NCBI RefSeq assembly: GCF_036898095.1
Contig: NC_090745.1
Coordinates: 80,060,154 to 80,124,153, forward strand
DNA from: Palaemon carinicauda
Lineage: Eukaryota; Arthropoda; Malacostraca; Decapoda; Palaemonidae
Reading direction: 5' to 3'
Length of the DNA: 64,000 bases
Made by a program: the position numbers and the translations under genes. The notes beneath the pieces are model-generated. The model had not been told where the DNA came from. It saw nothing but the letters and a program-made list of their open reading frames with translations, and made no database searches. Below, piece after piece: positions 48,521-64,000 of the stretch. Position 1 is the first letter of the stretch. Each line of letters begins with the position of its first letter.

Positions 48521-48597
<77 letters not shown>
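47909..48597 (+). mobile_element. (TAA)n-tailed repeat R1, long copy (segmental copy 1)
   Basis: This is the longest R1 copy, starting near GTAGGTTGGCCAGGGCACCAA and ending in (TAA)n at 48522-48597. It has no coding frame. Confidence 0.75.
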
Positions 48598-48598
<1 letters not shown>

Positions 48599-50264
48599 GG
48601 AAAGTTATATTCCTTTTAATATATATAGTTAAATGCAAACTTACCATAACAAGAAATCTGTGGAACGTATGCTATGTAGTGTGGCAGTGAAAGCCGTAAA
48701 AGCACATTGAAAATTAATGAAGTCATTCCATTGATTTTAGATCTTTCGATATCTTGCCTAGTAGCTTACGTAAAGAGCAATACAGGAGTATCTAAATGGA
48801 TTATTAGAGGAAATGTCAATGTAACTACATTGACATTTCCTCTAATATCTTTCACAAGATATACAACAGAAGAACCCTATACATTGATCCCATTTTCATG
48901 TTTGGTACCAAAAAAGACTTTTTTTTCCACTCTTCAACATGAGGTCGTAGAATGTGTTGCACATGATTGCATTTTTTTTAACCATCCCATTTACGCGATT
49001 GCGTCATTTATTTAACGAAAATATATGCTCAGTAAAACCAATGAATAATTCTTTAAAGAATGGCCGGCTGTGCGTTATAATGAATGCTATTACAATATTA
49101 AAAGGATCATAAAAATAGTAAAAGAATATGCATCTGCTATTGAAAGTCGATGCAGAAGGTAGATTACAACTGCAAATTGATCGCTTAATTACAATTGAAC
49201 TGGAATAGCTTGAAAATTCACAATTTCCATTAACGCACGTTTCGTCGATTATCCATTCAAAACGAATAACACTGCAAATCTCATCAAATAAAATAATTTT
49301 AATTACAGGGGTAAGTTCTGGATATAAAAGGAGTAATAACACAGAAACTCCCTTTTTCCTCAAAGCAGCATTAATAATTACATTTATATTCAAGCTCCTC
49401 ACGCTTGTTCCAGTAACCTGAAAACCACAATTATTCGTTTATTTTTTTTTTCTTTCTTTTTTCTTCAAATTATCATAACTCAAGTTAGGGGACGAATTCT
49501 ACAATCATTTATACAGTGTTCTATGTTTCCTGCATTTGTTCATATTCTTGGTGATACACAACATTGGAAGCGTTACCTCATCTCCTTCACCCATTCAATA
49601 GTTCTCACAGCTTCCAAGATTGACATCGAAATTAAGTATATAATACTCCTATGATGATGAAACAAAAGATCCAAAGTGCCACCTGCTATATAGCAATATC
49701 AACTCAAAAATGTATATATGATGCAGCAAAGAAAGATATGCACGGAGATTTATATTTTTGCATTAATTTTATGATTATTTTTATCATTATTTGCATTACA
49801 GAGTAAAATCGAAACATATATATATTTTATCTATGTTCATAGAAAGGTGATATTTTTCACGGTGATGACTTGCTAATATGGCGTTTATAATCATAAAAAG
49901 ATATATGGCCCAATTTTCTTCTTAAAAGTTGCACTCCGCAATAACTTTCAAGTCTTTCCTGAATAAGCTTTTTTTTATTACAAATAGAATGTAACTATAT
50001 AGCAAATTTGCCTTATTATAGATGTAAAACATTTTTATCCTTAATTGGTAAATCCAACCAATATTCTAATGACATTCATCTAAAGAAGCAAGCATTGTGT
50101 TAATTATTTATTTACCTAAAAGCTAAGGGCGTAATTAGATACGCGTATTTCAATAAACTCAATCTCACTAATGACCAGTATTTCAAGTTGCATCTGCGAA
50201 TGTTCTGAACGTTATTCAATGATTCATGAAATGTAGGACATTAAAAAGCCTTATTTTGTGTGTT

Positions 50265-50277
<13 letters not shown>
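48598..50277. other. Unassigned DNA of segmental copy 1
   Basis: No gene is seen. A minus frame of 132 codons (49004-49402) and a plus frame of 102 codons (48707-49015) are both broken by indels in the equivalent parts of copy 2 (about 57000-57700), which argues against coding. The one structural feature is the inverted repeat at 48802-48847. Confidence 0.55.
48802..48847. repeat. 22-bp perfect inverted repeat, copy 1 only
   Basis: The left arm (48802-48823) and right arm (48826-48847) are exact reverse complements with a 2-nt spacer (AC). Copy 2 has the left arm but not the right arm at the equivalent place (about 57138). Confidence 0.9.
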
Positions 50278-50339
<62 letters not shown>

Positions 50340-50352
50340 GGGGGGGGGGGGA
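50278..50352. repeat. (GA)n followed by (G)n
   Basis: A GA tract (50278-50334) runs into a G-rich stretch. The counterpart in copy 2 is 58590-58675. Confidence 0.93.
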
Positions 50353-50658
50353 CGAATAATGCAAGCCAAATTTAGTTATTGGAGTTCCTAACATCAGAGA
50401 ACACATTTTTTCCAAGTTTTCTACTATACATTTGAAATAGTCACATAGTCACATGTATGCTTAGCTAATCTATATCATCAGTGTTTAGAGTTAAAACACA
50501 CTATGTTTCTCCATCAGGTCCATGTTTGTGGTAGTAAATGTTTATAAAAAGTAACAGGAAATCAGGGAGTTAGGACGTCTTTGTTTTTATCAAAATACAC
50601 AATATATTTATTGAAAGTGGCCCAACTAAATAGTTTTAAGTTTGAAAAGCAGTAACCA

Positions 50659-50659
<1 letters not shown>

Positions 50660-50691
<32 letters not shown>
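50660..50691. repeat. Poly-A tract (copy 1)
   Basis: About 30 consecutive A; the copy 2 equivalent is at about 58960-58989. No LINE sequence precedes it that I can identify. Confidence 0.9.
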
Positions 50692-50693
<2 letters not shown>

Positions 50694-51229
50694 TAATGAC
50701 AATGGGGGGAATGATGTGTAATACAATTAGTATGTTTGTCTGTTAAGCGTTCTCTTTGTATTATCATATATTAGAATACCGAGATGGTAGGTCGTTCATT
50801 CCTGTATGTTTATCTGTTAAAGAGAGAAAGAGAAGGAGAGAGATAAACTAGTGTGCATACATTATTGGAAGAGAATAACTCCTGTAAAGTTATGTTTTAT
50901 GATGGAAGTTACAAAGAAATGCAGTATATACACGTAAAAAATGTAGCTGCGAGCTCGTGTATGTGTCCTTACCCGAGTGTTTGTTAAATCAGTGAAAGAA
51001 AATATTTGAGACCTTCGGGATAACGCCAAAGACTTCAAGAAGTGGGGAAACATGAAAAATTGATGTGTCAGTCATGCGGCGTGTGGTGGATCGAAGAGAA
51101 AAGGGATAAATTTGGAAGGTAGGAAATTTCCTTTATTATACTACTTGTAGATGAAGTATGAACAAGGCCATGTTCACCGCAAGAGAAAAGTTCGTACACA
51201 TAAACACACAATCTATATCTATCAATCTA
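50692..51229. other. Unassigned DNA
   Basis: A 63-codon minus frame (50862-51053) is present in both segmental copies (59165-59356) with a few substitutions. With such recent copies this is weak evidence of constraint, and I recognise no domain. Confidence 0.4.
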
Positions 51230-51803
<574 letters not shown>

Positions 51804-52084
51804 GTTTCTTTCCCTCTTAAATATTGATAAAAAATTCTTATTTTACTATCTATCACCGGACCTGGATACTGGTATCTGTTTCCATAACTCCACTGGAAAC
51901 TTGGAATTCTGAAAACGAATATTACAACATAAAAGACTGAATGAAAATTAGGACATTATCATTTACCATTCCTTTCTTTTAAAACTTATTATCATATAAC
52001 CATCAACAGCCTAAAGTAGCCACCAGTTCATTACCTATTCCTTTCGAAATACCCTTACCAATAAATTAAGGAATTCTTTTATCT

Positions 52085-54025
<1,941 letters not shown>

Positions 54026-54034
54026 AATAACAAA

Positions 54035-54228
54035 GGCGTTGCAACCTCTTCGAGTCCATTACAGGACCAATGCTTCAGACGTATCCTTGTTAATCTCTGA
54101 GGTTTGCCCACTTTTCTTCTCCACGCTGGCTAACTGCAGGTTGGCGATATTGGGAGATCTTCGTGTGACTAGTACAGCTCTGATGATCATGGCGATACAC
54201 ACACTTTTTCAACGTTAAGATATCCCCA
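54035..54228. mobile_element. Dispersed repeat R2a (AT-flanked)
   Basis: It contains GTCCATTACAGGACCAATGC, TCTCCACGCTGG, GTGACTAGTACAGCTCTGATG and GATCATGGCGATACACACAC, followed directly by (TA)n. Related copies lie at 62250-62447 and 62858-63041, with an inverted piece at 62572-62657. It resembles an abundant arthropod 3'-end motif (CCACTGyAGGACAAAGG) that I associate with RTE-type LINEs and their SINEs; that link is from memory. Confidence 0.5.
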
Positions 54229-54570
<342 letters not shown>

Positions 54571-54839
54571 AAGAAATGAATTAAAGATGCTACATATAAT
54601 GCCAGTATTCTATATTGCACTATTTACTCTAACTATAACACAAAGATTGATGAAAAAATATATGCAAGTAATGCATATATAGGAAGGAGTAAATAAAATT
54701 GGAATTGAAAAAAAAAAAAGTAAACGGATGTACTTAGGAAGCAAATCATTTCCCTCCACTCCCAAGTTTTTAAGCAAATCTTCCCACGAAAGATTACCTT
54801 TCAAAAAGTATTTAAAGGGTCTTATTTATCCATAGAGCT

Positions 54840-55102
54840 GACAACTTTCTATCTTCTACCTGGTCCCATCATAGTATACCGTAAGTGTTTCATACACCCT
54901 CATACACAGTAATCTTATTGTTGTTTTTTTTTTTATCTCTCGCTCTCTCCCCCACTGTTCAAGCTTACCATTGCATGTTTCAGATTATTTGATTTATTGT
55001 AACATCGTTGCTCTCAAGTGCTTGTGTATAAGCTCATTATATAGGGAATAAACTTCACTTGCATTCACTTCGCCTCTGTTAGTACCTAACAGCCACCCCA
55101 CA
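54840..55102 (+). repeat. Element E 5' LTR remnant (3' end defined)
   Basis: It includes an AATAAA-type signal (GGGAATAAACTTC near 55040) and ends CAGCCACCCCACA at 55102. A leader starting ATTAGTGACAGCTCC then matches the primer-site position of element A. The left limit is a guess. Copy 2 ends at 63846. Confidence 0.5.
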
Positions 55103-55149
55103 ATTAGTGACAGCTCCTTACCACCTATTTTTTTTCACCCCCACTATAC

Positions 55150-55620
55150 CCTACCCTTGTTATGATGTCACCCGACGATTCTCATTCTTTGACCCATGCT
55201 GACTCAATGAAACTGCCATCCTTCGCCAACAGAAACGCGTTTCCCTAAGTTCAGGTTTGCATCAAGGGCGTGACTTGCTTAAGTAGAAAAGCAGACCATG
55301 TCTTTATGGCTGTCCTTGAGGACACTTTTCCAGAAATCTAAGATTGACTTTGCGACCAAAGGGACGCCCTAATAGCATATGGCTGCCTTAAAAGATACCT
55401 CCCTCCATCACCAACTGCCCATGTAGACATGTTTTTCAGCTCTATCAACAGCCGGTGCATGACCAAAAGGCTTCTCTCGCCTTCAGGGAAATGACCGGTA
55501 TCAATCCCTTGCAGCCTGCCATAGACAGCTCTTCTTTAGAAGTGAACCTACTTTGTGCCCTTTGGGTATGACATCTACCTGAACCTGTACAGTCTGCCAT
55601 CCCCTATGTTGATTCTTGCT
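55150..55620 (+). pseudogene. Element E gag remnant (segmental copy 1)
   Basis: In shifting frames this plus-strand sequence still follows the gag of A-C: HADSMKLPSFANRNAFP, CIKGVTCL, ADHVFMAVLEDTFPEI, LCDQRDALIAYG, LKRYLPPSPTAHVD, then LPEPVQSAIP-like sequence near 55580-55610. It breaks off at about 55620, exactly where segmental copy 2 begins. Stops are frequent, so it is an old fragment, and nothing of pol follows. Confidence 0.72.
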
Positions 55621-55949
55621 TACAGAATATTGAATAGAATATGATAAACAGATAATTTATAAAAATAGATGAAAAATAGTCAAAAACAACGTAGAGTTTG
55701 TGACAAAACACCAGGTGGCCTTGGGTGTTCTAACAAATGAACCCAGAGTTCCGAGAGTAAAACAGCTGGAATCATCCTTTGCGAGGTAAAATGACAAAAG
55801 GAACAACGGCAAAAATAACAACAATAATATCAGTTTGAATTACTGAATAGGACTAAAAACTAGTCTTATACAAATAATGTTATCCTAGTTTAATAGAAAA
55901 ATACCTTCCGTGAGGAAATCTCTGAACTACGGTAGGTGTTTTTATTGTG

Positions 55950-56069
<120 letters not shown>

Positions 56070-56311
56070 CACAAAGGGATTATGCTGTTCAAGATAATTC
56101 TGACAGTTTTTGCGATGAATATTGTCACTGCTATGGACTGACTTTCAGTGTGCGGGTTCTGGAAAAAGAAATTTAATCAAAAACTTTATTCCAAGCTACT
56201 TTATTAAGCAGCAACGTTCCTACTACATCAAATATGTCGCATAACTTGAAGTTTCACAGCAATTTGACAGATAATTTAATATCTTAGAAACAAGAAACTC
56301 TAACAAATCAA

Positions 56312-56852
56312 TGAGGTAGTAGGTTGGCCAGGGCACCAACTACCCGTTGAGATACTACCACTCGAGAATTATTGGGTCCTTTGACTGATAAGAGTACTAA
56401 ATTAGAGCCTTCTCTCTGGTTACACATCATTTTCCCTTTGCCTACACATACACCGAATAGTCTGGCCTATTCTTTCTTCATTCTTCTCTGCCCTCATACA
56501 CCTGACAACACTGAGATTACCAAACAATTCTTCTTTTCTCGGGGGGTTAACTACTGTACTTTAATTGTTCATTGGCTACTTTCTTGTTGGTAAGGGTAGA
56601 AGACACTCTTTAGCTATTGTAAGTAGCTCATCTAGGAGAAGGACACTCCGAATTCAAACCAATGTTCTATAGTCTTGGGTAGTGCCATAGCCTCTGTACC
56701 ATGGTCCTCAACTGCCTTTGGGTAGAGTTCTTTGATTGAGGGTACACTCGCTAAAATATTTTATTCATTTCCGTACCTCACTGGACTATTTTCCTTGTAG
56801 GAGCCCGTAGGCTTATAGCATCCTGCTTTATCAACTAGGGTTGTAGCTTAGC

Positions 56853-56934
<82 letters not shown>
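56312..56934 (+). mobile_element. (TAA)n-tailed repeat R1 (segmental copy 2)
   Basis: This is the counterpart of 47909-48597. It has lost a segment around the GAGGGTACACTCG word (about 56742-56752) and ends in (TAA)n at 56853-56934. Confidence 0.75.
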
Positions 56935-56937
<3 letters not shown>

Positions 56938-58586
56938 GAAAGTTAGATTTCTCTTAATATACAGTTAAATCCAAACTTACCATAACAAGAAATCTGTGGA
57001 ACGTATGCTATGTAGTGTGGCATTGAAAGCCATAAAAGCACATTGAAAATTTATGTCATTCCATTGATTGTAGATCTTTCGATATCTTGCCTAATAGCTT
57101 ACTTAAAGAGCAATGCATGAGTATCTAAATGGATTATTAGAGGAAATGTCAATGTTGTTGCTTTCACAAGATATAAAACAGAGGAAGCATATACATTGAT
57201 CCCATTTTTATGTTTGGTACCAAAAAGGACTTTTTTTCCACTCTTCAACATGAGGTCGTAGAATGTGTTGCACATGATTGCATGTTTTTTAACCATCCCA
57301 TTTACACGATTGCGTCATTTATTTAACGAAAATATATGCTCAGTAAAACCAATGAATAATTTTTTAAAGAATGGCCGGCTGTGCGTTGTAATAAATGCTA
57401 ATATGAAACGATCATAAAAATAGATAAAGAATATGCATCTGCTATTGAAAGTCAATGCTGAAGGTAGATTACAACTGCAAATTGATCGCTTAATTACAAT
57501 TGAACTGAAATAGCTTGAAAATGCACAATTTCCATTAACGCACGTTTCGTCGATTAGCCATTCAAAACAAATAACACTGCAAATCTCATCAAATAAAATA
57601 ATTTCAATTACAGGGGTAAGTTCTGGATATAAAAAGAATAATAATACAGAAACCCCTTTTTCCTCAAAGCTGCATTAATAAATACATTTATATTCAAGCT
57701 CCTCATGCTTGTTCTAGTAACCTGAAAAGCACAATTATTGGTTAAAATCGTTTTTTTTTTTGGGGGGGGGGGGGAGGGTTTTCTTCAAATTATCATAACT
57801 CAAGTTAGGGGACGAATTCTACAATCATTTATACAGTATTTTGTGTTTCTTGCATTTGTTCATATTTTTGGTGATACACAACATTGGAAGCGTTACCTCT
57901 TCTCCTTCACCCATTCAATAGTTCTCACAGCTTCCAAGATTGACATCGAAATTAAGTATATAATACTCCTATGATGATGAAACAAAAGATCCAAAGTGCC
58001 ACCTGCTATATAGCAATATCAACTCAAAAATTTATATATGATGCAACAAAGAAAGATATGCACGGAGATTTATATTTTTTCATTAATTTTATGATTATTT
58101 TTATCATTATTTGCATTACAGAGTAAAATCAAAACATTTATATTTTATCTATGTTCATAGAAACGTGATACTTTTTATGGTGACGACTTGCTAATATGGC
58201 GTTCATAATCATAAACAGATATATGGCCCAATTTTCTTCTTAAAAGTTGCACTCCGCAATAACTTTCAAGTATTTGCTGAATAAGATTTGTTTATTAAAA
58301 ATAGAATTTAATTATATAGCAAATTTGCCTTATTATAGATGTAAAACATTTTTATCCTTAATTGGTAAATCCAACCAATATTCTAATGACATTCATCTAA
58401 AGAAGCAAGCATTGTGTTAATTATTTATTTACCTAAAAGCTAAGGGCGTAATTAGGTACGTGTATTTCAATAAACTAAATCTGACTAATGACCAGTATTT
58501 CAAGTTGCATCTGCGAATGTTCTGAACGTTATTCAATGATTCATGAAATGTAGGACATTAAAAAGCCTTATTTTGTGTGTTTGTGT

Positions 58587-58589
<3 letters not shown>
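56935..58589. other. Unassigned DNA of segmental copy 2
   Basis: This is the counterpart of 48598-50277, with no gene. A G-rich run lies at about 57760-57778. Confidence 0.55.
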
Positions 58590-58663
<74 letters not shown>

Positions 58664-58958
58664 TGGGGGGGGGGGCCGAATAATGCAAGCCAAATTTAGT
58701 TATTTGAGTTCCTAACATCAGTGAACAATTTTTTTTCCAAGTTTTCTACTATACATTTGAAATAGTCACATAGTCACATGTATGCTTAGCTAATCTATAT
58801 CATCAGTGTTTAGGGTTAAAACTCACCATGGTGGTAAATGTTTATAAAAAGTAACAGGAAATCAGGAAGTTAGGACGTCTTTGTTTTTATCAAAATACAC
58901 AATATATTTATTGAAAGTGGCCCAACTGTGCAGTTTTAAGTTTGAAAACCAGTAACCA

Positions 58959-58991
<33 letters not shown>

Positions 58992-59516
58992 ATTGATAAT
59001 GAGGGGGGGGGGGATGATGTGTAATACATTTAGTATAATTGTCTGTTAAGCATTCTCTTTGTATTATTATATCTTAGAATACCGAGATGGCAGGTCGTTC
59101 ATTCCTGTGCGCTTATCTGTAAAAGAGAGAAAGAGAAAGAGAAAGATAAACTAGTAAGCATACATTATTGGAAGAGAATAACTTTTGTAAAGTTACGTTT
59201 TATAATGGAAGTTACAAAGAAATGCAGTATATACACGTAAAAAATGTAGCTGGGAGCTCGTGTATGTGTCCTTACCCGAGTGTTTGTCAAATCAGTGAAA
59301 GAAAATATTTGAGACCTTCGGGATAACGCCAAAGACTTCAAGAAGTGGGGAAACATGAAAAATTGATGTGTCAGTCATGCGGCGTGTGGTGGATCGAAGA
59401 GTAAAGGGATACCGTTGGTAGGTAGGAAATTTCCTTTATCATATTACTTCTAGATGAAGTATGAACAAGGACATGATAAGTAATTCACCACAAGAGAAAA
59501 ATACGTACACACATAC
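58590..59516. repeat. (GA)n, (G)n and poly-A tracts with unassigned DNA between
   Basis: GA at 58590-58662, a G-rich run to 58675, poly-A near 58960-58989 and another G run near 59004-59013. There is no recognisable gene. Confidence 0.85.
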
Positions 59517-62150
<2,634 letters not shown>

Positions 62151-62151
62151 C

Positions 62152-62225
<74 letters not shown>

Positions 62226-62237
62226 TTATATATATAA
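62151..62237. repeat. (TA)n microsatellite
   Basis: This TA tract is the counterpart of 53922-54020. Confidence 0.95.
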
Positions 62238-62249
62238 ACAAACAACAAA

Positions 62250-62442
62250 GGTGTTGCAACCTCTTCTAGTCCATTGCAGCCCCAATGCCTCAGACATATG
62301 CTTATTACCCGTTTGAGTTAGCCCAGTTTTCCTCACCGGCTGGCCAACTGCCGATTGGTGATATTGGGAGATTTTGTCTGACTAGTACAGCCTTGGTGAT
62401 CATGGCGATTCACCAACCCTTTCACAACGTCGAGATATCCCC

Positions 62443-62447
<5 letters not shown>
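62250..62447 (+). mobile_element. Dispersed repeat R2a, left arm of a palindrome
   Basis: This R2a copy has a terminal part, about 62355-62447, that is repeated in inverted orientation at 62572-62657 across a (TA)n core. Confidence 0.6.
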
Positions 62448-62509
<62 letters not shown>

Positions 62510-62511
62510 TG

Positions 62512-62571
<60 letters not shown>
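62448..62571. repeat. (TA)n core of the palindrome
   Basis: This TA tract with one CTGTATTTT interruption near 62509-62517 lies between the two inverted R2a arms. Confidence 0.95.
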
Positions 62572-62575
<4 letters not shown>

Positions 62576-62657
62576 GGGGATATTTTGACGTTGTGAAAGG
62601 TTGGTGAATCGCCATGATCACCAAGGCTGTACTAGTCAGACAAAATCTCCCAATATT
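62572..62657 (-). mobile_element. Inverted R2a fragment, right arm of a palindrome
   Basis: This is the near-exact reverse complement of 62355-62447, including CCATGATCACCAAGGCTG and CTGTACTAGTCAGACAAAAT. It ends abruptly at CAATATT. After it a second copy of the R2a upstream flank begins (CACTCATTTGAAG). Confidence 0.88.
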
Positions 62658-62749
62658 CACTCATTTGAAGCATGGTATGTTGATATGACATAAAAAATCC
62701 AAATAGGCCTATATGATTTAAAACAAATTAGGAACCAATGAACATTATC

Positions 62750-62848
<99 letters not shown>

Positions 62849-62857
62849 CAAATGCAT

Positions 62858-63147
<290 letters not shown>

Positions 63148-63157
63148 CCAAAACAAT

Positions 63158-63318
63158 TGCAGCCGTTAATAATCCACTGTAGGACAGGAATCTATGTTTG
63201 GGGTTTTGGTCAGTTTTCCTCACCACCTTGGCCAGTTTGTATAGGTAATGGTGGGATATTTTCGTCTGATCGCTCACAAGAAAACAGCCTAGTATGGCTG
63301 GCCCTGACTGGTTTTTCA
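63158..63318 (+). mobile_element. Dispersed repeat R2b (segmental copy 2)
   Basis: This is the counterpart of 54403-54570 with a handful of substitutions. Confidence 0.5.
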
Positions 63319-63589
63319 AAAGATAAGAAAAGAATTAAAGATGCTACATATAATGCCAGTATTCTATATTGCACTATTTACTCTAACTATAACACAAAGA
63401 TTGATGAAAAAATATATGCAAGTAAGGAGTAAATAAAATTGGAATTAAAAGAAAAAAAAGAAGTAAACGGATGTACTTCGGAAGCAAATCATTTCCCTCC
63501 ACTCCCAAGTTTTTAAGCAAATCTTCCCACGAAGGATTATCTTTCAAAAAGTATTTAAAGGGTCTTATTTATCCATAGAGCTGAAAACT

Positions 63590-63846
63590 TTCTATCTTCT
63601 ACCTGGTCCCATCATAGTGTACCGCAAGTGTTTCATACACCCTCATACACAGTAATCTTATTGTTGTTGTTTTTTTTTATCTCTCGCTTTCTCCCCCACT
63701 GTTTAAGCTTACCATTGCATGTTTCAGAATGTTTGATTTATTGTAACATCGTTGCTCTCAAGTGCTTGTGTATAAGCTCATTATATAGGGAATAAACTTC
63801 ACTTGCATTCACTTCGCCTCTGTTAGTACCTAACAGCCACCCCACA
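63590..63846 (+). repeat. Element E LTR remnant (segmental copy 2)
   Basis: This is the counterpart of 54840-55102, ending CAGCCACCCCACA at 63846. Confidence 0.5.
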
Positions 63847-63889
63847 ATTAGTGACAGCTCCTTACCACCCATTTTTTTCACCCCTCCCA

Positions 63890-64000
63890 CTATACCCTAC
63901 CCTTGTTACGATGTCACCCGACGATTCTCACTCTTTGACCCACACTGACTCAATGAAACTGCCATCCTTCGCCAACAGAAAAACGTTTCCCTAAGTTCAG
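63890..64000 (+). pseudogene. Element E gag start (segmental copy 2, cut by window end)
   Basis: It matches 55150-55254 up to the last base (CCCTAAGTTCAG). The remainder of this gag remnant lies outside the window. Confidence 0.6.

Noticed and set aside
48707..49015. 102-codon plus-strand frame
   Set aside because: It runs through the copy 1-specific inverted repeat and is absent in copy 2.
49004..49402. 132-codon minus-strand frame as a possible gene
   Set aside because: The equivalent region of segmental copy 2 (about 57366-57700) carries indels that break the frame, so it is not under coding constraint.
58533..58718. Minus-strand frame with a Ser-Leu run
   Set aside because: It is the translation of the (GA)n tract.

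Overview
This window is repeat-rich, AT-rich nuclear DNA of a eukaryote, most likely a decapod crustacean and probably a penaeid-type shrimp. That call is an inference from very long (TA)n, (GA/CT)n and (TAA)n microsatellites, an abundant dispersed repeat with a (TAA)n tail, tRNA-headed SINEs, and several decayed Ty3/gypsy retrotransposons. I see no convincing host protein-coding gene, tRNA, rRNA or CRISPR. Nearly every long open frame is either a microsatellite/satellite artefact or a broken transposable-element gene.

Layout. (1) 1-13260: satellite built from degenerate heptamers (TATCATG, TATCTTG, TTACATG), with two higher-order repeats. Two near-identical ~2.4 kb units plus a truncated third lie at 1-5510. 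A ~3.1 kb spaced duplication (about 6840-8350 and 9940-11465) carries the same two transposon insertions in each copy. Three non-satellite islands interrupt it. (2) 13260-14320: CpG-rich degenerate repeat and a (TAA)n-tailed repeat. (3) 14317-19021: Ty3/gypsy element A, minus strand, with three LTRs. (4) 19070-25145: microsatellites, a SINE, dispersed repeats and unassigned DNA. (5) 25146-29550: Ty3/gypsy element B, same family and strand as A, probably with 4-bp target duplications. (6) 29551-33043: unassigned DNA plus a MITE-like repeat. (7) 33044 to about 41560: Ty3/gypsy element C, minus strand, split by a different Ty3/gypsy element D (34103-39922, plus strand) inserted into its pol gene. 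(8) 41561-47230: unassigned DNA, a decayed non-LTR retrotransposon and very long (TA)n tracts. (9) 47231-64000: an ~8.4-8.7 kb tandem segmental duplication. Its units end in the LTR/gag start of a fifth gypsy element (E), and the second unit runs off the window.

How the parts relate. A, B, C and E share gag features, and A, B and C share pol. All five elements are dead: D and C have lost integrase and have a damaged RT catalytic motif, B has lost key protease and RNase H residues, and A carries frameshifts and stops. D is of a distinct lineage, with a tRNA-Lys-like primer site and an array of zinc knuckles. The most unusual structures are the strand-switching heptamer satellite, the nested D-in-C insertion with a resolvable target site, a ~300 bp near-perfect palindrome at 62355-62658, and a 22-bp snap-back inverted repeat present in only one copy of the segmental duplication. 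I found no new enzymatic or defence system.
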